Below are positions 8,999-16,673 of a stretch of DNA of 64,000 nucleotides, piece by piece. Position 1 is the first letter of the stretch, and each line of letters starts with the position of its first letter. The translations under genes were made by a program, and so were the position numbers. Source of the stretch: Cyanobium sp. Tous-M-B4 (GTDB lineage Bacteria > Cyanobacteriota > Cyanobacteriia > PCC-6307 > Cyanobiaceae); the NCBI RefSeq assembly GCF_024345395.1, contig NZ_JAGQBA010000005.1:124001-188000 (forward strand), read 5' to 3'. Under the pieces are notes generated by a model. That model did no database searches. It was not told where the DNA came from and worked only from the letters and a program-made list of their open reading frames with translations.

Positions 8999-9952
8999 AT
9001 GTCCTCTTCCTTCTTCTCTGACTTCAGCCGCACCAGCAGCGGCACCGCTCCAGCGCCTTTGGCCCCTACTGCTCGATGGCAGATCTACCGCCAACAGCAG
9101 CAGCAGCCCAACCAGGGCCCCGCTGGCTCTGCTCCACCTGCTACTGACCCCGACCTTCTCGACAGCGACGGCGCCGCTGACGCTGGCCTGGATTCTGCCG
9201 AGGGCGACGACACCTTCGACCTCTCCCTGCCCCAAGACCCAGGTGTCAGCGGCAGCAGCGACAACGATGACCCCCCTGCTGCCACCACAAGCAGTGCTGA
9301 ACCGTTGCGCGCCGAACGTCGCCGCAGCAACCAGCTCGAAAAAGAGCTGCGCAAGGCCCGCGCCCAGCTGTCGCGCTTCTCTGAGATCAACCCCGATGAA
9401 TACGCCCGCCTGCAGGACGCTGAGCGCAAGCGAGAAGAGTTCGAACGCCAGGTAGGCGACCGTGAACGCCAGCTTAATGAGGCCAACATCCGCCGCGTGC
9501 GCAGCGTTGAAAAAGAACGGGACGAGGCCCGCTCCCAGGTGCAGAACCTGCGCAAGGAGCGCTTGCTGGAGCGCCTGTTCTCAGAAGCTGAGGGCCGGGT
9601 CGGCGGCGATGAACGGGGCACCTTCTTTGACACCTTCGTGACGCTGTGCGGTGGCCACTTCCAGCTGGGGGATGTGGACGGCCGTGAGCGGCTGCTTCCC
9701 GTCGATGGCAAGGGCCAACCCCTCACCGCCGATGGCGTGGCGCTGTGCGATGGCGACTACATGGAGGAGCTGCGCCGTCACCCGGTATTCAGCTTCCTGT
9801 TCCAGCAACGCAGTGGCCTGTATGCGGGCACGGTCGCAGAGGCGGGCCATGACCACAGCGCCGCCCCAAACCTGCAGACCCTGAGCACCGCCGAGCTGTA
9901 TCTAGAGGCCGTCAAGGGCACCACGCCCAGGGCGGCTGCACCACGGCGCTGA
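8999..9952 (+). CDS. Capsid scaffold-like coiled-coil protein
   Basis: 317 residues from ATG 8999 (a GTG lies just before it). The N-terminal 100 residues are disordered and rich in Pro, Asp and Ser. Residues about 105-200 form a long charged coiled coil rich in Glu, Arg and Gln (for example KERDEARSQVQNLRKERLLE). The C-terminal part is globular. This architecture, together with its place after the portal, fits a scaffolding protein that templates capsid assembly. The capsid gene it should serve lies 8.7 kb away, which is unusual. Confidence 0.65.
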   Translation: MSSSFFSDFSRTSSGTAPAPLAPTARWQIYRQQQQQPNQGPAGSAPPATDPDLLDSDGAADAGLDSAEGDDTFDLSLPQDPGVSGSSDNDDPPAATTSSAEPLRAERRRSNQLEKELRKARAQLSRFSEINPDEYARLQDAERKREEFERQVGDRERQLNEANIRRVRSVEKERDEARSQVQNLRKERLLERLFSEAEGRVGGDERGTFFDTFVTLCGGHFQLGDVDGRERLLPVDGKGQPLTADGVALCDGDYMEELRRHPVFSFLFQQRSGLYAGTVAEAGHDHSAAPNLQTLSTAELYLEAVKGTTPRAAAPRR

Positions 9953-9972
9953 TCACACCCGCCCATAGAGCT

Positions 9973-10260
9973 ATGGCCTGGTATCTGGTGTTCTGGCGTA
10001 ACCGCTCCACATCAACCGTGGTGCCAGCCGCCAGCGCCAGCCAGGCCCGCTCCCGTGCCCGCGCCAAACAAAAGCAGGGTTACGGCACGATCGTTGCCGC
10101 ACGCCGCGCCAACGCCCAAGACGCTGGCTTGATCAGAAAAGGGACCTGGGTGCGCCGTCGCCGTGATGGCAGCAGCCCCCAGTTCGGCTCTGCTCGCTCC
10201 AAGGCCAGGGCCCGGCGGCAGCGCAGCCGTTATCGGCGCTGGTTGGGTGCCCATGGCTGA
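9973..10260 (+). CDS. Small very basic phage protein
   Basis: 95 residues with an Arg/Lys content high enough to suggest nucleic-acid binding (RSRARAKQKQGYGTIVAARR and an RRRRDG cluster). It starts 20 bases after the scaffold gene on the same strand. No family is recognised. It may be a DNA-packaging or head protein. Confidence 0.5.
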   Translation: MAWYLVFWRNRSTSTVVPAASASQARSRARAKQKQGYGTIVAARRANAQDAGLIRKGTWVRRRRDGSSPQFGSARSKARARRQRSRYRRWLGAHG

Positions 10261-10388
10261 GCCAGCCAGCGATCAGCAGGACGTCGTGCAGCAAGCCGAT
10301 CTGTAACAGCCGCGAACGGCACTGGCACCGGCAGCGCTGCTCCGCTTTGCTGCGGCCCAGCGCGTCCTACCGCTGCCCCGTCATACCC

Positions 10389-10577
10389 ATGTCCACCGCC
10401 CCAGAGGCCAGCGACTACGTGCTCCTCCATCGGGATACCGGCTCAGCGCTTTACAAAACCCGCGCGACGGAGGAGGAAATCGCTCGCGCCAATTACAGCC
10501 TCAGCCGGGCCGGTCAGCGGTCGCGGTTTGTGACCGCCAGATACCTGATGCATCACCAGCCTGTCCAGGACAGCTAA
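10389..10577 (+). CDS. Small hypothetical protein
   Basis: 62 residues from ATG 10389 (MSTAPEASDYVLLHRDTGSA). The composition is balanced and soluble, with a short basic C-terminal half. It reads like a genuine small phage protein but has no recognised motif. An upstream in-frame start at 10347 exists but adds sequence that looks non-coding. Confidence 0.4.
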   Translation: MSTAPEASDYVLLHRDTGSALYKTRATEEEIARANYSLSRAGQRSRFVTARYLMHHQPVQDS

Positions 10578-10634
10578 AACCGAAGCGGCTGCCTGCTCTG
10601 GGGCAGCGGTGGCGGCCACTGCCAAGGGTTGTGT

Positions 10635-10970
10635 CTATGAGAGGCACCGGAAGCCCAGATCCAGCACGAACGCGCCCTCCTTGCAAAACGGACACTGCAT
10701 CCCCTCCAGCTCAAAGGTGGATCTGATGGTTGCTGCTCCGCACTCTGGGCAGCAGGTGATGGGGGCACGGGAATCAACCCGGAACCCATGGCCGCATTGG
10801 AGGCAGAGATGGGGCGAGTCGTTGCCAATGCAGCGGGCCAGCCCCTCATGGTTGGGGTGGTAGGCGTATTCCTTGCGCCCGCTTGCGTTGATGAAGTAGG
10901 GGTTGCCATCGGACCAGGACTGCACGTCCTTGGAGCAGTGGTTGCAGACGTAGCGGATGCACTCAGCCAT
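10635..10970 (-). CDS. Zinc-ribbon protein with four CxxC pairs
   Basis: 111 residues with CxxC pairs at YVCNHCSKD, HLCLQCGHG, TCCPECGAA and MQCPFCKEG, enough to hold two zinc ions. It starts the run of small genes on the opposite strand to the head genes. Double zinc ribbons often mediate contact with DNA, RNA polymerase or proteins. The exact job is unknown. The Cys spacing makes a real gene very likely. Confidence 0.7.
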   Translation of the reverse strand: MAECIRYVCNHCSKDVQSWSDGNPYFINASGRKEYAYHPNHEGLARCIGNDSPHLCLQCGHGFRVDSRAPITCCPECGAATIRSTFELEGMQCPFCKEGAFVLDLGFRCLS

Positions 10971-11072
10971 TTAGTGCTGTGTCGTGGGGTGTGCGGTGAG
11001 CCATCACGGCCGAGAGCGCAAGAGGCCTTTCTGATGCCCATGTTGACCGCCTCAGCCCGTGGCGACCTGAAA

Positions 11073-11117
11073 GGCCCGGCCACCAAGCGGCAGCCGGGCC
11101 TGAGCCCCAAGGGCTCA
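11073..11117 (-). terminator. Hairpin(s) after the 11115-11333 gene
   Basis: An eight-base-pair GC stem (11073-11080 with 11093-11100), followed on the minus strand by TTTC, lies just beyond the stop of the neighbouring minus-strand gene. A second short stem (TGAGCCC/GGGCTCA) overlaps the stop codon. The arrangement fits a weak intrinsic terminator. Confidence 0.45.
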
Positions 11118-11333
11118 GCAGACCGAGACGGTGCAGCCGGGGGTGCCCTGCAGCTTGCGGGCAAAGGCAAAGGCCTTCTCAGCGGGGATCAGCCGCATCT
11201 TTTTGACGGGCTTACCGCGGCGGCCAAAGAACTCGACCTCACAGGGAGTGGAGCCGAGCTTCTGAACGCCGGGCGCATAGCGGTGAACCACAAGCATGCG
11301 GACTTCACAGACGGGGCCTTGGGGAGTGGCCAT
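11115..11333 (-). CDS. Small hypothetical protein
   Basis: 72 residues from ATG 11333 (MATPQGPVCEVRMLVVHRYA). It contains a mixed beta-like pattern and a basic GRRGKPVKKMR segment, and ends in CTVSVC. A hairpin terminator candidate directly follows. No family recognised. Confidence 0.5.
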   Translation of the reverse strand: MATPQGPVCEVRMLVVHRYAPGVQKLGSTPCEVEFFGRRGKPVKKMRLIPAEKAFAFARKLQGTPGCTVSVC

Positions 11334-11737
11334 GGCTGGGGTGGTGCGGAGAACACCGACCAAGCGCCCCAAAGGTGAGCACTAGCCAGGGGCGAGAGCA
11401 GCGAGCCTTGCGTCAGCCCTTGCTAGTGCGAGCCGCAGGGGCATGCTGCGGAGGGGTTTCGCAACGCCCGGCCAGCCAGCACCCACTGGCCCTGCTGAAA
11501 GACCCGTGCTGCCTCCTCACCGCGTCCGGTGAACAGGACTGCTCTCGACCCTCTGCGATCGAGGCGTGGTCCAGCTGCTCCCATTAGTTCGGATGAGGTC
11601 TGGTTTACCCAGAAGGATCTGACCTTCATCCCAATAAAGGGCAGAAAGCAATCGGGCGGAGTGCAGCAGCGTGCCCTGCGGAACCTGGTGCCAGGGGCTA
11701 TCCCACGCGAACGTGAGCGCATAACGGGCGCACGCGC

Positions 11738-11965
11738 ATGAGCTGGTCTGATCTGGAGCGGTTGGTGGCTGATGCAGAAACCAGCCAGGCGCTCCAGCAG
11801 ACCCTCAGCCAATGCAGTAGCCGCCAAGAGCTGCTTCACACCGCTCGTCAGTTGGGCTATCGGGTGACCAAAGGCGACCTGCTGAATGCCTGGCTGGAGC
11901 ACCACAACGCTCCTGCAGTGAACGGAGCCGGTGGTGCTGATCGATGGGCAGCTGGCGGCAGCTGA
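11738..11965 (+). CDS. Nif11-family leader-like peptide
   Basis: 75 residues. The first 55 match the Nif11 pattern: an N-terminal helix (MSWSDLERLVADAETSQALQ), a central amphipathic part (SSRQELLHTARQLGY) and the typical closing ...VTKGDLLNAW. A short tail with glycine pairs (NGAGGADRWAAGGS) follows. In marine picocyanobacteria Nif11 leaders precede peptides processed by lanthionine synthetases, but many Nif11 proteins stand alone with no known role. No modification enzyme is seen in this window. The tail has no cysteine, so a lanthipeptide core is unlikely. Confidence 0.7.
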   Translation: MSWSDLERLVADAETSQALQQTLSQCSSRQELLHTARQLGYRVTKGDLLNAWLEHHNAPAVNGAGGADRWAAGGS

Positions 11966-12016
11966 GCTGCCTGCAATTAGGCCAACTGGTGCAACACCGG
12001 TTTGGGCCGCAGCCCT

Positions 12017-12047
12017 GGAATCCCCGAGCAGGCGCGAGTGGGTGGAG
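12017..12047. repeat. 27-30 bp repeat, copy 1
   Basis: GGAATCCC followed by CGAGCAGGCGCGAGTGGGTG. Two further copies lie at 12954-12982 and 13020-13050, all in the same orientation. The unit is unrelated to the surrounding genes and could be an operator or iteron. Confidence 0.5.
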
Positions 12048-12075
12048 GGGCGTAGGCCGCCAGCGGGCCTGGGCC

Positions 12076-12252
12076 CTAGACGGCCCAGCGCAGGGGCTGC
12101 TCCCAGGCTTCCTCTGGGCAGATCAGATCCCAGCAGCAGGCGATCGGCTCTGGCAAGGAGAAGAGCACCAGCTGCCGAGCTGCTGTGGTGGCTGGGCCGG
12201 CCTTGCGCTGCCTGGTGCTGCTGGAGCGGAGCAGGGTGGAGGTGGCTTGCAT
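12076..12252 (-). CDS. Small hypothetical protein
   Basis: 58 residues from ATG 12252 with a Ser/Arg-rich start and a distinct C-terminal block (LFSLPEPIACCWDLICPEEA). The block looks constrained, but the overlapping frames here are also open, so the gene is uncertain. Confidence 0.35.
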   Translation of the reverse strand: MQATSTLLRSSSTRQRKAGPATTAARQLVLFSLPEPIACCWDLICPEEAWEQPLRWAV

Positions 12253-12457
12253 CGCAGGAAGGAGAAAAAACGCCCCCACTCGCGCCCATCAAGCCGCCGG
12301 GTCAAGGCCGCCAGTAGGGCGCTCGCCTTGGCTTTGACGCTGCGGCGCTGCCAGCCCGTCAGGTTGCTGGCACTTGGGCGAACCATCGGGGAAGTGCTCT
12401 CCCCTGCGGTGCACCACTACTGACCCTGAACGCCAGCAATCCAACAGGGGGGAGAAA

Positions 12458-12477
12458 GCCGGGATTAGGCCCCCGGC
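12458..12477 (-). terminator. Intrinsic terminator candidate
   Basis: A six-base-pair GCCGGG/CCCGGC stem with an eight-base loop, followed on the minus strand by TTTCT. It lies about 28 bases beyond the stop of the 12505-12810 gene. Confidence 0.45.
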
Positions 12478-12504
12478 CGGGCTTGAGCCTGTGGCTCCTG
12501 AGCC

Positions 12505-12810
12505 TTAGGCCAGAGCGTGACGCTTGGCTTCTAGCTCGCAGCGCAGCACCAGCAACTCATGCTGGGCCAGCAGCCGCTGATCGAGCTCATCAACGCGGGC
12601 CAGACACTTGCGGATGGCGGGCAGGACCTCCTCTTCCAGGCGGGTGATCTCCTCCTCTCCATAGGGCTGCTCGCTCCAGGTGCGGCGCAGCGGCAGATCA
12701 CGCCGAAGCATCAGCACCACCTCGATGGAACGGAGGGTGGATTCGAGCAGCAGGAACGGATCTTCTTCTGGCCTGCAGAACGGTGAGGCGGCAGCAGAGC
12801 GGATGGCCAT
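12505..12810 (-). CDS. Hypothetical helical protein
   Basis: 101 residues, almost entirely predicted helix, with heptad-like Leu spacing (ITRLEEEVLPAIRKCLARVD and LDQRLLAQHELLVLRCELEA), so probably a small coiled coil. No family is recognised. Two of the 30-bp repeats lie upstream of its start and a terminator-like hairpin lies behind its stop, which supports a real transcription unit. Confidence 0.55.
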   Translation of the reverse strand: MAIRSAAASPFCRPEEDPFLLLESTLRSIEVVLMLRRDLPLRRTWSEQPYGEEEITRLEEEVLPAIRKCLARVDELDQRLLAQHELLVLRCELEAKRHALA

Positions 12811-12953
12811 GAAATCGGCGCCAGGTGTGGCGCAGCGACGGGACTTCCCGAAGCGGAGGCATGACGCAGGAATGCCTCAGACTGAGGAAGCCCGGAGCAA
12901 GCCACTGGTGGGCAAGGCAAGAGTTTTGGACCTGGGTCTGATTGGGGTGCAGC

Positions 12954-12982
12954 GGAATCCCTGAGCAGGCGCGAGTGGGTGC
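12954..12982. repeat. 27-30 bp repeat, copy 2
   Basis: GGAATCCC then TGAGCAGGCGCGAGTGGGTG, differing from copy 1 at about one position in the core. It lies 66 bp before copy 3 and upstream of the 12505-12810 gene. Confidence 0.5.
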
Positions 12983-13019
12983 AGCAAAGCCGGATGTGCA
13001 GCGTGTTCAGCGCAGAGCT

Positions 13020-13050
13020 GGAATCCCAGAGCGGGAGCGAACGGGTGGAA
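13020..13050. repeat. 27-30 bp repeat, copy 3 (diverged)
   Basis: GGAATCCCAGAGCGGGAGCG then AACGGGTGGAA: the same frame of the repeat with several substitutions. It lies between the UmuD-like gene and copy 2. Confidence 0.45.
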
Positions 13051-13116
13051 GCTCGGAGCGATCAAACATCCGAATTTCGGTTGTTTGAGTCTGCTTGCTT
13101 CCCTGACTACCCCAGC

Positions 13117-13518
13117 TCAGATCTTTCGCAAACGCGGCTTGTTGAGGTGATGCACCGCATGCACCACCACGCCAAATAGGCCTGAGCGATCAAAGACCTC
13201 CAGGTCCAAAGGAATTGCTACCTCGTTTGGCCGCACGGGTTCAAGTAACCACTGCTCCCCCTGCCGCAAGAGCGGGCGCATCAGGAAGCTGCCCTGGTGG
13301 GCAACGACGACGACATGGCCGGAGCAGGGTTCCACGCTGCGGTCAATCACCATCAGGTCGCCATCATTTATGCCGTGCTGGCGCATCCCATTGCCGCTGG
13401 CCCGCATGTAGAAGGTGCAAACCGGGTTGGGAATCAGGGCTGCCTGGAGATCCAAGCCCTCACCCAATGAACCCAAGCAGAAGGGCACAGGCTCGCCAAT
13501 GGGCAGGTCGGCCAACAT
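13117..13518 (-). CDS. UmuD-like (S24) protein without the catalytic residues
   Basis: 133 residues matching UmuD along its length: FYMRASGNGMRQHGINDGDL, then GHVVVVAHQGSFLMRPL, then LFGVVVHAVHHL at the end. In UmuD and LexA the first motif reads SGDSM, where Ser is the nucleophile; here it is SGNGM, so Ser is Gly. The general-base Lys of the FTVKKL motif is Arg here (FLMRPL). Self-cleavage should therefore be impossible. A perfect match to the cyanobacterial LexA operator lies 19 bases upstream of the ATG at 13518. No umuC is adjacent. It may act as a pre-set or dominant-negative UmuD partner of a host polymerase. Confidence 0.75.
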   Translation of the reverse strand: MLADLPIGEPVPFCLGSLGEGLDLQAALIPNPVCTFYMRASGNGMRQHGINDGDLMVIDRSVEPCSGHVVVVAHQGSFLMRPLLRQGEQWLLEPVRPNEVAIPLDLEVFDRSGLFGVVVHAVHHLNKPRLRKI

Positions 13519-13536
13519 CAAACCAGCAACGGCAGC

Positions 13537-13550
13537 AGTACAGCTGTTCT
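13537..13550. promoter_or_regulatory. LexA (SOS) box candidate
   Basis: AGTACAGCTGTTCT fits the consensus described for cyanobacterial LexA, RGTAC-N3-D-GTWCB, at every position. It sits just upstream of the UmuD-like gene, as expected for an SOS-repressed promoter. Confidence 0.6.
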
Positions 13551-13577
13551 ACTCCTGCCGAGGTGGGTTGGGCCGGC

Positions 13578-13796
13578 TCAGCTGCCGGCTTCTGGCCAGG
13601 GCACCAGCTTCATATCCCCCACCTTGTTCCAGGTTTTGCATTTGGGATCAGCCAGCCGGTAGAGGGCGTTGCCGTCTGGTCCGCTCTTGGTTACCACCAG
13701 CACTGGATTGCCAGGCCAGCCGATCCGCCAAAGCTGCTCACCATCGGCCAACACAATCAAATCGCCAGTGGCAGGGTGCTTGAGGTCTGGGGCCAT
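13578..13796 (-). CDS. Small hypothetical protein
   Basis: 72 residues from ATG 13796 (MAPDLKHPATGDLIVLADGE). It is rich in beta-type residues with LWRIGWPGNPVLVVTKSGPD, like a small SH3-like or KOW-like barrel. That resemblance is only a guess. It lies upstream of the UmuD-like gene on the same strand, with the LexA box between them. Confidence 0.5.
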   Translation of the reverse strand: MAPDLKHPATGDLIVLADGEQLWRIGWPGNPVLVVTKSGPDGNALYRLADPKCKTWNKVGDMKLVPWPEAGS

Positions 13797-14012
13797 CGCA
13801 GCAGGGTAGAAACCCAGGGTTGCCCTACTGGCCACATGCGATCAGGGGCTGACTACCTCTCAGGCATCAGACGCCTGAGCTGTGGTTTCCCTCAGGACAC
13901 GTGAACAGGTACATCCACAGACGTGTTGAAGACTTCAAGGGCTGAGCAGCCATGTTTGGCATGGCGCTCAGCCTCTTCTCCAAGGGGTATCCGGGGGAGG
14001 CAGGCTGGGTGG

Positions 14013-14108
14013 ATGCCCTGGACTCCCTACGCCGATTGGATTTTTACGCTGGTGAGCACCGGCAGCATGCTGCTGATTGCTTGGCTGGTGTTGCGGCCTA
14101 GGCAGTGA
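14013..14108 (+). CDS. Possible 31-residue membrane peptide
   Basis: A short frame starting MPWTPYADWIFTLVSTGSML and ending in a basic tail after one transmembrane helix. It sits beside the lysis cassette on the opposite strand. No strong ribosome site is seen; it could be chance. Confidence 0.3.
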   Translation: MPWTPYADWIFTLVSTGSMLLIAWLVLRPRQ

Positions 14109-14128
14109 GAGCAGGAGCTTGATCGCGC

Positions 14129-14392
14129 TCAAGAGGGAGGTGCCATCCGCGACAGCGCTGCACCGCCCAGCAGCGCCAGCAGCAGCTTGAGGGTGGAATC
14201 AAAGCCGCCCTGCAGCTGCTCCAGCGTGCCGGGGCAGATCTGACCGACAGGACGGCCCTGGAGCGCCCTTTGGCCGCAAACCCCAGCAGCCAGCGAATAG
14301 ATCAGCAGCTGGGTGCCGATCACCACCGCCAGGGTCTTAAAGATGAATCGCTCCCGATCGAAGGGTGGCCGTGGTGCTGGTTCTGGTGTCAC
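14129..14392 (-). CDS. Holin-like membrane protein
   Basis: 87 residues with two hydrophobic segments (LAVVIGTQLLIYSLAAGV and TLKLLLALLGGAAL) separated by a short polar part. The start is GTG at 14392, decided by a strong GGAGG ten bases upstream; an upstream ATG adds an improbable N-terminus. It is the last gene of a minus-strand unit with two wall-degrading or wall-modifying proteins. Size, topology and neighbours suggest a holin that opens the membrane for lysis, but holins have no diagnostic sequence. Confidence 0.55.
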   Translation of the reverse strand: MTPEPAPRPPFDRERFIFKTLAVVIGTQLLIYSLAAGVCGQRALQGRPVGQICPGTLEQLQGGFDSTLKLLLALLGGAALSRMAPPS

Positions 14393-14417
14393 GGTTCTCT
14401 TTCCTCCTGCCGGTTGA

Positions 14418-14999
14418 TCAGCCCCCTGCGGGAGGCAGCACAAGCTCACCGCCCTGCAGCAACCCCCAGATCCTTTGGGCTTCCGCCTGGCGCCGCTCTA
14501 GGTGCGGTGTGCCGGGCCTGAAGTAACCCTCAGCCGCTGCGGCTGAACCGGTCCAGTAGGCCGCTGCCGCTGCTGAATCCATGCCAGAGGGGCGGTCTTC
14601 AAAGACGCGGGTCCAGCCGATCAACGAGCCCTGGGGCGGATCGTGCAGACCGGCGTACTCCTCAGCGAAGTACTGCTGCTGCCAGCTGTTGCTGTTGGGA
14701 TCGATGCCTTCTGCGATGGCCTGTAGCCGTGCTTCGTCATAGGCACTGCGCCGCACGCCGGTGTACTGCATGGCCCCACGGCCAGCGCCACTGCCCGCCT
14801 CGATTACATCGAGGTTCTCCAGCTCCGGCTCACCGGTCTCGATGACCATGCAGCCCAGGAAGCCGCAGGCCTCTTCAGCAGTCAGCGGATTGATGACACC
14901 CAGGCTGGACTTGGTGACGCCGCTGCTGCAGAAGAAGCTGAGCCAGTGCTGCAGGTTGGAGTGGGGCCCGGACTCCTGGTTCACAGGCCCCGCCGTCAC
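14418..14999 (-). CDS. Tail-tip-lysozyme-like endolysin
   Basis: 193 residues from GTG 14999, which overlaps the preceding stop (GTGA). Residues about 15-110 resemble the phage tail-lysozyme family: WLSFFCSSGVTKSSLGVINP, EEACGFLGCMVIETGEPE, and GRGAMQYTGVRRSAYDE, with a conserved-looking Glu in the EAGSGAGRG area. The protein probably cleaves the glycan strands of peptidoglycan. Position between the YkuD protein and the holin-like protein suggests use as the endolysin. Catalytic residues cannot be fixed without an alignment. Confidence 0.6.
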   Translation of the reverse strand: MTAGPVNQESGPHSNLQHWLSFFCSSGVTKSSLGVINPLTAEEACGFLGCMVIETGEPELENLDVIEAGSGAGRGAMQYTGVRRSAYDEARLQAIAEGIDPNSNSWQQQYFAEEYAGLHDPPQGSLIGWTRVFEDRPSGMDSAAAAAYWTGSAAAAEGYFRPGTPHLERRQAEAQRIWGLLQGGELVLPPAGG

Positions 15000-15748
15000 T
15001 TTTTTTCCTGGAACACCCCCACATAGACCGTGCCCTGGCGGTAAAGGGGCAGCACCTTGTCGCGTAGATCGACGTTGTGAATACGGATGCAACCCAAGGT
15101 GGGATGCAGGGGCTGCTGCGCTGCCCAGGCACCAGGCCAGCCGCAGGCGGATCCACCGCCGTGGAGCATGATCCCGGCCCGGCCGGCCTTGATCTCCTGG
15201 CCTTCCAGCTCCTCCAGGTCAAAGGAGTACCAGCCGTAGGCCATAGCGGTATCTGAGCAGGGTGGATTGGGGTTCTGCTCGTAATCGGCATACAGCTGCC
15301 CCAGCTTGTAGAGACCAGGCGGGGTGTCGGTGTTGGTGTGGCTCCAGTCGGTATCAGCGCCCTGCCCCCGGGCCAGACAGGGGATCTTCCAGAGGAACTT
15401 GCCGCTGTGGTCGTAGGCCTCTAGGTCTTCGTCGCGGTCATTCACAAGCAGGTAGGAATCACCCGGTTTGACCGGTGCTGCCATCTGTGGGCCGGCCATG
15501 CCGGCTTCCTCTGAACCGCGGGGATCGAGGCCGCCTGCCGGTGCTGGCGGCAGCGGCTCAGGGGTTGGGGGTGCTGGCGGCTTGCTGCTGTAACTGACGG
15601 CCCAGGGCGCTTGTTCGTCGAGGATCGCGGCGCCCTGGTCGCTGCTGCTGATCACCTCATACAGCTGACCAACGGCGTGGATCTGCTGCTTCTCGGCCAA
15701 GAAGAAGCGGAAGCGATCGAGGAAGCGATCGGCACTCATCGATGTCAT
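14996..15748 (-). CDS. L,D-transpeptidase (YkuD) domain protein
   Basis: About 250 residues from ATG 15748. After a Pro-rich linker (around residue 60) the YkuD fold is seen, with GIMLHGGGSACGWPG and the catalytic TLGCIRIHN, where Cys is the nucleophile and His and Arg complete the site. YkuD enzymes cross-link or remodel peptidoglycan through L,D-bonds. In a phage lysis cassette the role could be wall remodelling or a lytic L,D-carboxypeptidase-type activity. It leads the operon lysozyme - holin. Confidence 0.75.
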   Translation of the reverse strand: MTSMSADRFLDRFRFFLAEKQQIHAVGQLYEVISSSDQGAAILDEQAPWAVSYSSKPPAPPTPEPLPPAPAGGLDPRGSEEAGMAGPQMAAPVKPGDSYLLVNDRDEDLEAYDHSGKFLWKIPCLARGQGADTDWSHTNTDTPPGLYKLGQLYADYEQNPNPPCSDTAMAYGWYSFDLEELEGQEIKAGRAGIMLHGGGSACGWPGAWAAQQPLHPTLGCIRIHNVDLRDKVLPLYRQGTVYVGVFQEKK

Positions 15749-16025
15749 GGCGACTGGGTGGGGAGCTGATCCCCATTGCCAGTGCCAATTGCCTGCCACA
15801 GCACCGCGCTTTTACTGCGGATCTGTCAGGCCTGCTGCCCCATCCCCCCCAGCTGACGTTGCTCACCCTGCAGTGGCGAGTCTTCCGGTGTAGGCGCTGA
15901 GGTCAAATGGATCTCACCGGGACGCCGGCAGGAAGCGCGATAGGCCAGTCACCGTGATGCGCTCAGCCGGCGAAGCAGCATTGCCTTGGCACAGCGGGCA
16001 CGATGGGGAACCAATTACTGACTCC

Positions 16026-16673
16026 ATGATCGGCTGGCTGCAAGGGCAACTCAACCATCCCTGGCAGCAGGACAAGCGCTACGGCCTGCTGCTGGTGTGT
16101 CAGGGGGTGGGTTACGAGGTTCAGGTGAGCCAGCGTCAATGGCAGCAGCTACCGGTGCAGGGCAGTGCTCTGGAGCTGCACATCCACCTGGCTATCCGCG
16201 ACGACGCCTGGATTCTCTACGGCTTTGGTGAGCGCCACGAAAGGGATCTGTTTCGGGAATTGGTTGCCGTCAGCGGCGTAGGGCCCCAAATGGGCCTGGG
16301 ATTACTGGGAGTGATGGATCCCAGGGAGTTGGTGCAGGCCATCGTGCAAACCGATCTACGCCGGCTCTGCCAGGCGCCCGGGGTGGGCAAACGCACCGCC
16401 GAGCGCTTGGCTGTCGAGCTGCGGACCAAACTGCAGCAGCGGTTTCTGGGGCAACTGGAAAACCACGGCGATCCGGATTCGCTGGCAGACGGCCCCCTGC
16501 TGCCGGCAGAAGGCCGTGATGAAGTGCAGCTAACCCTGGCTGCCCTGGGCTACGAAGCCCTTGAAATCCATCGCGCCCTGCGCGCCGTAGCCGCCGTGGG
16601 CATCGGGGAGTCGGCCGGGGCAGAAGATTGGATCCGAGAGTGCCTGCGCTGGCTATCCCGCCCAATGGACTGA
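16026..16673 (+). CDS. ruvA: Holliday junction DNA helicase subunit RuvA
   Basis: 215 residues with the full RuvA layout: N-terminal OB fold (MIGWLQGQLNHPWQQDKRYG), two helix-hairpin-helix motifs (LVAVSGVGPQMGLGLLG and LCQAPGVGKRTAERLAVEL) and the C-terminal domain that contacts RuvB (VQLTLAALGYEALEIHRAL). RuvA tetramers hold Holliday junctions for RuvB branch migration. In picocyanobacteria I would expect rpsO next door, but here the neighbours are phage lysis and capsid genes. It may be a host gene trapped in the block or a phage-borne copy. The start at ATG 16026 was chosen from the conserved MIGWLQG. Confidence 0.9.
   Translation: MIGWLQGQLNHPWQQDKRYGLLLVCQGVGYEVQVSQRQWQQLPVQGSALELHIHLAIRDDAWILYGFGERHERDLFRELVAVSGVGPQMGLGLLGVMDPRELVQAIVQTDLRRLCQAPGVGKRTAERLAVELRTKLQQRFLGQLENHGDPDSLADGPLLPAEGRDEVQLTLAALGYEALEIHRALRAVAAVGIGESAGAEDWIRECLRWLSRPMD

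Noticed and set aside
11944-12423. Possible 159-residue plus-strand protein
   Set aside because: Composition is Trp/Gly/Arg-rich as in out-of-frame GC-rich DNA, and it begins inside the Nif11 gene end.
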